Shown: piece after piece, positions 15,139 through 22,546 of the stretch
Numbering within the stretch: position 1 is the first letter of the stretch
How the letters are laid out: every line of letters starts with the position of its first letter
The notes under the pieces: generated by a model
The model's input: the letters and a program-made list of their open reading frames with translations, nothing else
What the model was told of the DNA's origin: nothing
Databases searched by the model: none
Translations under genes and position numbers: made by a program
Source of the DNA: a virus
DNA length: 22,547 nt
IMG/VR virus record: IMGVR_UViG_3300046836_000050
Span: 1-22,547 of that record
Reading direction: 5' to 3' (one strand)

Positions 15139-16062
15139 TCAGCGCCGCTTGGGTTGCATGGCATAGTTAAACAACGCCGCCTCCGAACCGTCTGTGTGCG
15201 TATTCGACACCTCAGATGTGCCGGTCGCCTTTGACAGCGAAGGTGGCAGTTTGACTACGGTGTTTTGCGGCTGACTTACGCCTGTGGCGATGCGCCGATG
15301 CGCCTCGACCGCCTGCGCCAGAAATTCAGGATCCTTGAGCAGTTCGTCTTTGGTCTTTTGCCGAAACGCGGGGATGTCCTGACCAACCTCACGCATAACT
15401 TCGTTCTGCGTGAACCAGCGCATGATCGCCTCGCCCGGGTTGGGCTGCGTCACGAAATGGTTGACGATCCGTTGGTCACCGCGTTGCGCCTGTACCAATA
15501 GAGCTTCGTAGGCCTTCTCGAACTTCTCGCCATGCCGCATGTGCGTCATTTCGAGGTTCATATTGAGACGGTCACTAGCCTGCTGCTGCTGGAATTCGCG
15601 CCGCAGCGTTTCCTGCACGTGCTTGGTGTAGCCGGCGGGATCGATGACGGGATCGGGTGCCGGCGGTGCCTGTGCCGGTGCTTGCGCCCGCTGCAGTTGT
15701 GCCACGTGCGCCTGCATACGGGCGTGTTCGGCCCGCATCCGCTCCAACTCGCCCTGGACCTGGCGCCTTTCCTCGTTGATCTCGCGGGCGCGCCACGATG
15801 GCAGGACTTCGTCTTCCACCTTGGCGGTTTCTGCGGTTTCTACGGGTGCAGTCGGTCCCTTGACGGCAAAACGCCCTGTTTCGGGATCACGCGTCCTTCC
15901 CTCTTTCGGAGGCTCGGGCGGTGCTTCCTGCGCTGGTGCTTCCGGTATTGCTTCCTTGGACTCGGCTTTTGCCTCTTCTTTGGGAGCAAACGCGCTCTTC
16001 AGCAGTTCGTTTTCGGTTTCTACTACGCTCTGCTCGACTTCTACCTGTTCTGGATCAGCCAT
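15139..16062 (-). CDS. Scaffolding-like protein
   Basis: A 307-residue acidic, Glu/Pro/Ala-rich protein immediately before the capsid gene, as expected for a capsid scaffold. Residues 1-100 are low complexity (KEEAKAESKEAIPEAPAQEAPPEPP, shortened here to its key Glu/Pro/Ala run). Residues about 95-125 form a charged coiled coil (ERRQVQGELERMRAEHARMQ), followed by further helices and a basic C terminus (FNYAMQPKRR) of the kind scaffolds use to contact coat. The ATG at 16060-16062 is chosen because it has a good AGGAG SD; the frame stays open further upstream through the tandem repeat and into the neighbouring gene, but without a start signal. P22 scaffold is 303 residues. Confidence 0.72.
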   Translation of the reverse strand: MADPEQVEVEQSVVETENELLKSAFAPKEEAKAESKEAIPEAPAQEAPPEPPKEGRTRDPETGRFAVKGPTAPVETAETAKVEDEVLPSWRAREINEERRQVQGELERMRAEHARMQAHVAQLQRAQAPAQAPPAPDPVIDPAGYTKHVQETLRREFQQQQASDRLNMNLEMTHMRHGEKFEKAYEALLVQAQRGDQRIVNHFVTQPNPGEAIMRWFTQNEVMREVGQDIPAFRQKTKDELLKDPEFLAQAVEAHRRIATGVSQPQNTVVKLPPSLSKATGTSEVSNTHTDGSEAALFNYAMQPKRR

Positions 16063-16104
16063 AAGTATCTCCTGGTTGCGCCCATCTCGCTGGGTGCCGG
16101 CGCT

Positions 16105-16152
16105 TGTCCCGTGTCGTGGGTCTGACGCTGTCCCGTTTCGTGGGTCTGACGC
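16105..16152. repeat. 24-base direct tandem repeat (two copies)
   Basis: Two adjacent 24-base units (16105-16128 and 16129-16152) differ at one base. Each reads TGTCCCGTgTCGTGGGTCTG followed by ACGC, with the lower-case base changed to t in the second copy. They lie in the short gap between the 81-residue gene and the scaffold gene and could be a binding site or a recent slippage duplication. Because 24 is a multiple of three, the scaffold frame stays open through both copies. Confidence 0.85.
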
Positions 16153-16157
16153 GAAAA

Positions 16158-16403
16158 TTATCTGCGCTTGCGCACGATGGTGCGGCGCACGAAGGCATTG
16201 AGCGGCACGTACTTGCCGAACTCTGGTGGCGGCGGCGGCGTCGGCGGCGGTCGCGCTATGACGTCGGCAACAGCGAACAACCCACCGACGCCGGCAAATG
16301 CAGCCGCGATCTGTAGCGGCGCGTCCAAAGTCACCATCATGCGGCCACTGACAGGATCGACAAACGAACGGCCCGCGCCGTCGGTGAGCGCCCGCATTGC
16401 CAT
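16158..16403 (-). CDS. Small proline-rich hypothetical protein
   Basis: An 81-residue protein with a possible hydrophobic helix (LQIAAAFAGVGGLFAVADVIA, about residues 30-50), a polyproline run (RPPPTPPPPPEF) and a basic C terminus (RRTIVRKRR). The ATG at 16401-16403 directly abuts the TAA of the tailspike gene, so coupling is likely; its own SD is weak and a second ATG lies two codons on. The hydrophobic-polyproline-basic layout could suit a small membrane or virion-inner protein, but no family is recognised. Confidence 0.5.
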   Translation of the reverse strand: MAMRALTDGAGRSFVDPVSGRMMVTLDAPLQIAAAFAGVGGLFAVADVIARPPPTPPPPPEFGKYVPLNAFVRRTIVRKRR

Positions 16404-18890
16404 TTAGTTGCTCTGTATGATTTCCCAGGTAGTGCCGTTGGCCGTCAACTCGGCCCACTTGCCAGCCGTAGCAGCAAGGATTGCCGTAGCGGCGGCACCG
16501 CCGATAAGCGGGATTACGTTGGCCGATGCAGAGACGACCGTGAAGGCCTGGATGGTTTTGATCTTGATGGTGCGGCCGTTATAAAGCGCTGCCGAGGGCA
16601 GCGTGACCGTACAGGTCGAGCCCTTGTTGACGATGATGAAATTCTCCAACAGGCCGACAGTGAAGTCCGCCGTTTTTGTCACCGCCTTCGCGGCGCCGGA
16701 GACAATCTGGATGGCGAGCGGCTGCGATTTGATCGTTGCGCCAGTGAAGACAGTTGTCTTGTTACCGGAAAGATTACCGGCGTTTATATTATCGCCCCTG
16801 CCAACCGTAAAATACCCGAGCCCACTATAGACCCCAGTCACATAGTAGAAAACATCGGTCGCGCCATCGAAGAGTTTGATGCCCAAGCCAGGAAACATGA
16901 GTTCGAGTGTCCGGTCATTGGCATAGACAGCGAAACCTGCGCCCTTGTAGTTCCAACTCAACGAAGGGACGTTGGTGGTCGTGAGGTCTTGCCCATAGGT
17001 ATAGAATTGATGATTGCTGACAATCTCGGTGGCTGACTGCGCCACGCCGTTAAACCAGTTATCGGCAACGGTATAGATCTGGTTGCCCAACAATATTGGA
17101 TAGTCGACATGCCAATTACCGCCGCTGTAGGCGATCGTTGGCAACGGACTGACCGCTAAAGTATTTTCCAGATTGTCCCGGGTAATGAGCGGTCGCGACC
17201 ATGGCGCAGGACGGTAGCCCCAAGTCGGAGCCTTTCCCGGCTCTCTTGCGCGCAGAATGTCGCCGGAATTGAATTTGTTAGGGTAACTTGTAAATGGCGT
17301 AACGTCATACTCCCCCCTGCCGAGATCTGTCTCATTCTGTGATCTCACTCCGCGACGAATATTGATGGGACCAAACTGCGCATTCTCCCGCATAATCAAC
17401 CTCCCATCCTCGCCCGACTCCACATCGACGATGACAGGATCAAAGCCGTTAATGTATTGCCCCAGTTGCGAGCCCTGAATGGTTACATTCGATGCCGTAG
17501 CGTCCAGCCAGATAAAGGGCCATGATTGCTGAATGTAGTACTTCGCTATGTTGTCGGACGGGTCAGGTGAAGCCCTCAAATCAAACAATGACGGATTGAC
17601 GTTGAATTGTATTGCATTCAACGTAGACGGGTTCTTCCCACCAAAACCTTCACCGGCACGAATAAGCGTCATCGGTGCGTAGGCATTCTCGCTATGAGCG
17701 CCGTAGACCTGGATGCCGTTGCCCCAGAACGTGGTGACACGCTCGGCACAATAAACCCTCGGGACTACTTGCACCTCTGCTGAAAGATCGGTGCCAGTGA
17801 CGGCATTGAATTGTGAAAAGAATTGATGACACCAGACCGGCAACATCTGGAAAGTGCCTACACCTGTGCCGGAGTTATATGCACTCAGAGTTAACGGAAT
17901 GATGCCGAAGTGCGCGGTTTTTATTGCATATGAGTTGTAGACATTGCCGACAAAGACATCAGGGCTGACAACAGTAGCAATGAAACTGTAGAGAAAGTCA
18001 TTGCCGTCCGCTGTTGCGGTGACGGGTTGAATGGATGTGAGATTGAAGCATGCCGACAGGCTGTTGTTATTCGACCAGTTGCCACCAAAGACACGGCAGC
18101 CACTGGAGAAGCCGTTGAATAGACAGACCGTGGCCTCGTTCGGATTGCAGTCATAGAACGAGTTGATGTAATTTTGTGTCCCAGCAATCCAGAACCCATA
18201 ATAGACATTCCCGGTGAAGCATTTTACGAAAGTATTGCTGTCGCACAGCGTTCCGTTGCCATTGGCGGCGGTCTTGAACCCGGTATAAAGACCGTACACC
18301 TCGCAATTTTCGATCCACGCCCGCGACGATCCTCCTCCAGTGCCGGTCAGGCCAATGCCGACGCCGTTTGGATCCTGTTTGCCCCGCCAATCGAAGGATA
18401 TGGATTGCCCTATGATCTTGAGATTGGCCACCGTCATGCCTTGCCCGGGGCCGACATAGAGCACTACGTCGTTCTTGAAGGTCGGGCGAATGAAGGTGCC
18501 GAAGTTATTCTGGTTACCCTGTCCAACCTCGCCGATCAGCGAAAGCGAGAATTGATAGTTGGCTGGATTGGATAGATTCTGTCTCAAGCCACCTGGCAGG
18601 CCTGGTGGAATATAGGGCGGGTCGAGGTAGAGCGGTGACGTAGTCTTGTATGTCCCACCCGGCATGTAGATCGATTGCTTGTTGTTGGCGCCGGCATAGT
18701 CGATCGCCGCCTGGATCGCCGCGGTGTCGTCGGCGATGCCGTCGCCAACGGCCCCGAAGTCCTTGACGTTCACCTGCTCGCCAAACCGAGTAGCCAGTGT
18801 CCTGGTCGTGGTCGAGCCTGTTGCGGTGACCAGGCCCTGCTCCAACAGCAAAGTTGGGATCGGGAATGCCGTAAAGTCAGGTGTCGGCAT
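16404..18890 (-). CDS. Tailspike with pectate-lyase-type beta helix
   Basis: An 828-residue spike. After a short N terminus, residues 41-82 carry the pectate-lyase-3 entry motif NVKDFGAVGDGIADDTAAIQ followed by a MPGGTYKTT strand, common to phage polysaccharide depolymerases and lyases. Repeated short strands typical of a right-handed beta helix fill about 100-520, and a beta-rich trimerisation or binding region follows. The C-terminal 90 residues (GRTIKIKTIQAFTVVSASAN, then TAGKWAELTANGTTWEII) are a capping domain widespread in phage fibres. Probable role: cleaving or binding capsule, EPS or LPS. Unusually, it sits between portal and scaffold genes. Composition in the middle is more A+T rich than its neighbours. 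Enzymatic residues were not assigned. Confidence 0.8.
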   Translation of the reverse strand: MPTPDFTAFPIPTLLLEQGLVTATGSTTTRTLATRFGEQVNVKDFGAVGDGIADDTAAIQAAIDYAGANNKQSIYMPGGTYKTTSPLYLDPPYIPPGLPGGLRQNLSNPANYQFSLSLIGEVGQGNQNNFGTFIRPTFKNDVVLYVGPGQGMTVANLKIIGQSISFDWRGKQDPNGVGIGLTGTGGGSSRAWIENCEVYGLYTGFKTAANGNGTLCDSNTFVKCFTGNVYYGFWIAGTQNYINSFYDCNPNEATVCLFNGFSSGCRVFGGNWSNNNSLSACFNLTSIQPVTATADGNDFLYSFIATVVSPDVFVGNVYNSYAIKTAHFGIIPLTLSAYNSGTGVGTFQMLPVWCHQFFSQFNAVTGTDLSAEVQVVPRVYCAERVTTFWGNGIQVYGAHSENAYAPMTLIRAGEGFGGKNPSTLNAIQFNVNPSLFDLRASPDPSDNIAKYYIQQSWPFIWLDATASNVTIQGSQLGQYINGFDPVIVDVESGEDGRLIMRENAQFGPINIRRGVRSQNETDLGRGEYDVTPFTSYPNKFNSGDILRAREPGKAPTWGYRPAPWSRPLITRDNLENTLAVSPLPTIAYSGGNWHVDYPILLGNQIYTVADNWFNGVAQSATEIVSNHQFYTYGQDLTTTNVPSLSWNYKGAGFAVYANDRTLELMFPGLGIKLFDGATDVFYYVTGVYSGLGYFTVGRGDNINAGNLSGNKTTVFTGATIKSQPLAIQIVSGAAKAVTKTADFTVGLLENFIIVNKGSTCTVTLPSAALYNGRTIKIKTIQAFTVVSASANVIPLIGGAAATAILAATAGKWAELTANGTTWEIIQSN

Positions 18891-18893
18891 CTA

Positions 18894-20864
18894 TCAGCCG
18901 AACTGGCGCGCGCCCGGCGGTACGCCGGGGAATGGCAGTACGCCCTGTCCTGCGAAATTGGACGGCACGTCGCCCGCGGGCGTGGCCACGCCAGGGACCG
19001 GACCATAACCGGGCGTCGGGCCTACGGGTACGCCCGGTCCCTGCGGGCTCGGCGCGGGCTGGGCAGCTGACGCGCCGGAGGCCTGTTGTACCGCACCGAA
19101 GGCATCGATCCCGAGCTGCGCCGCCTCGAGCTGTGCGTCGATACCCAACTTCTGCGTCTGCGCGACGTTCTTCACCGTCTCTGACTTTGTCTTATCGATC
19201 TTCGCTGCTTCTCCAGCCAGGGCTATTTGCTTGGCCTGTTGCTGCTGCGGATCCTGCGCCGCCGCCTCCATCTGCTTGAGAAGTTTCTGCTTCACACTGT
19301 TCTGCAGCGGCGCCAGCTCGATCAGCACATTGGGTGGGATCGATTGACCACCGCGCACCAACGCCAACAACGTATCGTAGGCATCCGCCATCATGTTGAT
19401 GTTGTCCGGGCCCTCGTCGATGATGATGTCGACGTCGAGGCTCCCCAGGTAGTTGGCGATCGCCGGCTGTCCGTACTGGTCTGTCGTTAGTCCATTAACC
19501 TGGATGAACTGCGCGACGCCCTCATCGTCGGTGACCCTGATCCAGCGCTCGGCCTGCCAGTGTCGGGAGACGACATTCCATATTCCGCGATAGACCCGCA
19601 TCTTCCAGGTACGATAGGCCAGGATATAGGGCCCGAGCTCGGCAATCCCCGCCTGCTGCAGCAAATTGATGGCGCGACCTGATGAGCCCTCGACGCCCTG
19701 TCCCAGCAATGCCGGGTTGGGTCCGAAGTTTTCGATCTCGGTCTTCGCCTCCTGCAGCATCTGCAATTGCCCGGCAAAATCCGCCTGCTGGTTTTCCGGC
19801 GCCACTTCCTTGCCGGGATTCTTTTCGATCAATCCATCCGGCCGCGCCCATTCGATACGCGCCTTCTCCACGTCATCGACCGCGCCCTTGTCCATGATCA
19901 AGCGACGTGAATTGAGAATGTGCAGCGCCTTGGACCGACGATGATTGATCTCGTCCTGCGGGCCCTTGAAGTTTCTCACAAACCCATAGCGGTCGCCGTC
20001 ATGATCGACCGCGGCGGAAAACATGATGAACTTGGAGAAACTTTTCCCCCGTTCATCGATGTAGGGGCTGTGTCCCTGCATCAGGATCGTGTTGCCGACG
20101 TACAATGCCCAGCACCAATGCCCTTCATGGATGTACCAATGGTCCACCATGCGCAATTTCTTCGCCGTGGTGTTAACCCACATGATCTCGCGATCGGAAT
20201 AGGATGTGAGGTCTGTGCCGCTCTCGCTCAGCCCGCCAATTTCATCCTTCTTGGCCGGCACCAATTCCTTCGCCTGCTCGGTATCGATCCACTTGGAGAT
20301 GCCGAGAAAGCGCGCGTCGGTAAAGCCGTCGTCATACGAGCGCGGGTCGTAGAAAAACGTATCCGGGTAGACCAAATGCAAATCAATGTCAGGATCGCCG
20401 TGGTCTCCATAGGCTAGATCAATCTCGATCCCGCCCAAGCCATCGACCGCGGCCATTCGCGCGGCGCGTGCCGACTTGGAATTCCAATCGACATGATCCA
20501 CCGCATAACGCAACACCGCGGTTGCCACCTCGGCGCCCTGCTCGGAATTCGGATTACGCGGATAGGCCTTGGGATCCTGTTTTAATCGCTCGACCAATCC
20601 CACAACCGCATCGACCTTGCGCACGATACGGTTGGATGTGATCACCGGCTGCCGTCTTCGTTTCAGCGCTTTGATTTCCTTGTCGGTCCATTGTGCCCCA
20701 TGATAGTAGCGCCGCGCCTCCTTCGCCTCCTCGATCTCCGGGCGCTTGTTGCCGACGTAGTCATAGTACTGCCGCTTCAATTGCTCGACGGTGTAATAGC
20801 CTTCCTCATCCACTTGCGGCGTGTCGATCGGCGCGTTGGCCTGCGGGATATTTGAGTCAGCCAT
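18894..20864 (-). CDS. Portal protein, P22 gp1-like
   Basis: A 656-residue portal protein of the P22 type. The N-terminal segment YYHGAQWTDKEIKALKRRRQ, then PVITSNRIVRKVDAVVGLVE, is diagnostic of the family, and the DHDGDRYGFVRNFKGPQDEI and INHRRSKALHILNS segments further on match the portal stem region. The C terminus (from about 560) is helical, then Gly/Pro-rich. P22 gp1 is 725 residues. I use the ATG at 20862-20864 (MADSNIPQAN); an upstream extension to 20924 uses a non-conserved, cysteine-rich stretch with no start signal. A modest AAAGG lies about ten bases upstream. The portal forms the dodecameric ring through which DNA is packaged and ejected. Confidence 0.88.
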   Translation of the reverse strand: MADSNIPQANAPIDTPQVDEEGYYTVEQLKRQYYDYVGNKRPEIEEAKEARRYYHGAQWTDKEIKALKRRRQPVITSNRIVRKVDAVVGLVERLKQDPKAYPRNPNSEQGAEVATAVLRYAVDHVDWNSKSARAARMAAVDGLGGIEIDLAYGDHGDPDIDLHLVYPDTFFYDPRSYDDGFTDARFLGISKWIDTEQAKELVPAKKDEIGGLSESGTDLTSYSDREIMWVNTTAKKLRMVDHWYIHEGHWCWALYVGNTILMQGHSPYIDERGKSFSKFIMFSAAVDHDGDRYGFVRNFKGPQDEINHRRSKALHILNSRRLIMDKGAVDDVEKARIEWARPDGLIEKNPGKEVAPENQQADFAGQLQMLQEAKTEIENFGPNPALLGQGVEGSSGRAINLLQQAGIAELGPYILAYRTWKMRVYRGIWNVVSRHWQAERWIRVTDDEGVAQFIQVNGLTTDQYGQPAIANYLGSLDVDIIIDEGPDNINMMADAYDTLLALVRGGQSIPPNVLIELAPLQNSVKQKLLKQMEAAAQDPQQQQAKQIALAGEAAKIDKTKSETVKNVAQTQKLGIDAQLEAAQLGIDAFGAVQQASGASAAQPAPSPQGPGVPVGPTPGYGPVPGVATPAGDVPSNFAGQGVLPFPGVPPGARQFG

Positions 20865-20867
20865 CGA

Positions 20868-20896
20868 TTGACATACCTTTATGCACAGTGAATAAT
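20868..20896 (+). promoter_or_regulatory. Near-consensus sigma70-type promoter, forward strand
   Basis: TTGACA (20868-20873) is followed after exactly 17 bases by AATAAT (20891-20896), matching the housekeeping consensus at 11 of 12 positions with optimal spacing. It points away from the portal gene and would begin transcription about 14 bases before the ATG of the small forward ORF at 20917. Found by eye; activity is not shown. Confidence 0.55.
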
Positions 20897-20916
20897 TGAC
20901 CGAGCAGGCTATATTT

Positions 20917-21144
20917 ATGGTCAAACGCTTCAGCGATAGCGGCGAGAGCTGGTGGCATGAGCCGCCTTATACGCCGGAGGAAGAAGATGAACTGGCGCAC
21001 GCCATAAATGCGCCACCGGTTACTGTTGCGCGGGCTCCTTCACAGCCTGCACCAAAAGATAGCCATCGATCACCATCATTGCGGTGGAGGCGCTTGCGCT
21101 TGCAGGACGCTGCCCATGGTCGGCCCAGCCATCGAGCCAACTAG
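20917..21144 (+). CDS. Small forward-strand protein, possible moron
   Basis: A 75-residue ORF, the only credible gene here against the operon direction. The first 45 residues look like real protein (MVKRFSDSGESWWHEPPYTP, then an acidic EEEDELAHAI helix); the last third is basic and overlaps the 3' end of the 442-residue gene by 69 bases on the other strand. I choose the ATG at 20917 rather than a TTG at 20896, because that TTG falls inside the promoter's -10 box. A weak AGCAGG lies upstream. With its own near-consensus promoter inside a late operon, it resembles a phage moron expressed independently, possibly in a lysogen. Function unknown. Confidence 0.45.
   Translation: MVKRFSDSGESWWHEPPYTPEEEDELAHAINAPPVTVARAPSQPAPKDSHRSPSLRWRRLRLQDAAHGRPSHRAN
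21020..21079 (-). CDS. Possible 19-residue coupled peptide
   Basis: A tiny ORF (MMVIDGYLLVQAVKEPAQQ) whose ATG overlaps the TGA of the 442-residue gene in an ATGA junction, the same junction type used elsewhere in this operon. It has no SD and is shorter than most real genes. It lies opposite the forward small ORF, so at most one of the two readings may matter. Reported because the junction is suggestive. Confidence 0.2.
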   Translation of the reverse strand: MMVIDGYLLVQAVKEPAQQ

Positions 21145-22404
21145 TGCAGGTAGAATGCCTTTCGATCGCAGGAATGCTGAAACCATATCCACCCACTCCT
21201 GGTCTGCCTTCTGGGCTATGGGCGCACCTACGGGCGATCGCGACATGAGGTAATCGTGGCGCAGTGGCGGATAACCCATCTTCTCATAAGCTTGTATGAG
21301 ATCGGGATAGAACAATTCCTTCGGCACGGATGTACCCAAGCCGCCCACATACTGGCCAGGTAACGCCGTGTCGTAAGTGTTGTGCGCAGGATCAACCCGT
21401 GGTGCCTGCGGATCGAGCCGCGACACCGACAGACCAGTGTCTCCAGTCTTCACATCCAACAACCGTGGATCTGTAACGGCGAAGCGAGCCTCTGCCGCAC
21501 TGGGTAGACCCATCTGCTGAAACTTTGCGGTGTCCACCGTCTTGGCGAACTTGTTGCGTGTACCGCCTGATGCTCCTGACAGGTAATCACGCAGCCCTTC
21601 CGAACCGAGTCCTGGCCAATCGCTGATGCTGCCGAAGTCACCACCACCGGCCCGCATCGCCATGTTGAACTCGCCTTTGCTGGCGTTCGATATCTTCGAG
21701 TAGGGCAGCATCTCGGCAAGCGTGTCGGCAACATGGTGCGAGAAATCGACAGCCCGCTCGCCCATCGCAGTGTACGGGAAGTAAACCGGGTCGCCGCTCT
21801 CCGCTAATGTCCCGGCCTTCTTCTCGAGGCCAGAGATCACGCCCTTGTTCGATGCCCAGATAGCGCCGCGCTCGGTATTGGCCGGCATGTAGCCGTGGCC
21901 ACCCTGCAGCGCGACAGGGTCAGCAAACCTGTTGCCGCCAACTCCGGTTAGCTCCGCAGATGCCATCGACCTGTCACCGATCGCCGGCAATAGCCAACCG
22001 CCTTGCAGGTCAGCCGGGGTGATCTTCCGTTCCGCGACGGGAGCCGCCTCGATGCTTGCTTGCATCTCGGACACCGGTTTAGGAAGTTTGACTTGCGAGA
22101 TACCGTGCCAGAGATTCTCTGCCCGACGTGGTCCGCCAACACCAATGATCGGCCCTGCACCCAACGCTGCCTGACCAGGCAACCCGAACGGCGTTGCCCC
22201 CATGGCCAACGTGACTGCACCGATCGACGCGCCGGGGTCGATCTCCTGCCGCCGCGAGGCCTCGATGTTGCGCCGCGCAACATCCTCGAGCGAGCCATAG
22301 GCACTGGTCAGGATGTTACCAAGGTTGACCGGCGTAACGCCTTCCTGCGCCAGCCGATCGTTGGGATCAGCCTGCGCCTGCAGGACTTCAGCCAGCGAAG
22401 GCAA
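21076..22404 (-). CDS. Phage polyvalent-type domain protein, unknown function
   Basis: A 442-residue protein upstream of the portal. The central region (about 135-350) has the pattern LLPAIGDRSMASAELTGVGG, then VALQGGHGYM, a WAS motif, YTAMGERAVDFSH, AVTDPRLLDV and YDTALPGQYVGG. I associate this with a conserved module in large phage and mobile-element 'polyvalent' proteins, whose role is not established. The start is TTG at 22402-22404, preceded by only a weak GGTGG and overlapping the upstream gene by 17 bases, so coupling is likely; the first ATG is over 60 residues in and would remove the N-terminal helix. VLQAQA occurs near both ends (residues 7-12 and 433-438). It may be virion-associated or delivered, which is inference. 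Confidence 0.55.
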   Translation of the reverse strand: MPSLAEVLQAQADPNDRLAQEGVTPVNLGNILTSAYGSLEDVARRNIEASRRQEIDPGASIGAVTLAMGATPFGLPGQAALGAGPIIGVGGPRRAENLWHGISQVKLPKPVSEMQASIEAAPVAERKITPADLQGGWLLPAIGDRSMASAELTGVGGNRFADPVALQGGHGYMPANTERGAIWASNKGVISGLEKKAGTLAESGDPVYFPYTAMGERAVDFSHHVADTLAEMLPYSKISNASKGEFNMAMRAGGGDFGSISDWPGLGSEGLRDYLSGASGGTRNKFAKTVDTAKFQQMGLPSAAEARFAVTDPRLLDVKTGDTGLSVSRLDPQAPRVDPAHNTYDTALPGQYVGGLGTSVPKELFYPDLIQAYEKMGYPPLRHDYLMSRSPVGAPIAQKADQEWVDMVSAFLRSKGILPALVGSMAGPTMGSVLQAQAPPPQ

Positions 22405-22546
22405 GGTCCACCAGGCTCAGTCGGCCCAGTTTCGGCAGGCCGCCCTGGCCGAGCAATGCCTGCACGATCAACAAGAGCGCGATCAGCGCCACGATGACCC
22501 ACAGGATTTTGATCACTTGGGCAGGCAGTGATAACCCGATCTCGCC
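22388..22546 (-). CDS. Truncated single-span membrane protein
   Basis: The C-terminal 52 residues of a gene entering from the right edge. A hydrophobic helix (IKILWVIVALIALLLIVQAL) is preceded by an amphipathic GEIGLSLPAQ and followed by GQGGLPKLGRLSLVDLAFAG and a TGA (22388-22390). The composition is clearly that of a membrane span. The stop lies 17 bases inside the next gene, in line with the packed operon. A holin or a membrane-anchored accessory protein are possibilities; the missing N terminus prevents a choice. Confidence 0.55.
   Translation of the reverse strand, partial: GEIGLSLPAQVIKILWVIVALIALLLIVQALLGQGGLPKLGRLSLVDLAFAG

Noticed and set aside
14106-15170. Forward 354-residue ORF opposite the capsid gene
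   Set aside because: It mirrors the well-supported capsid frame, is rich in Arg, Val and His as antisense shadows of GC-rich genes are, and has no convincing motif.
16063-16458. N-terminal extension of the scaffold frame back to 16458
   Set aside because: It runs through the 24-base repeat and the neighbouring gene in another frame without a ribosome site; the ATG at 16062 has a good SD.
20896-20916. TTG start seven codons upstream for the forward small ORF
   Set aside because: The TTG overlaps the putative -10 box, so it would not be in the transcript from that promoter.
20865-20924. 20-residue N-terminal extension of the portal
   Set aside because: Cys-rich and unlike portal N termini; it covers the forward promoter and lacks a start signal.
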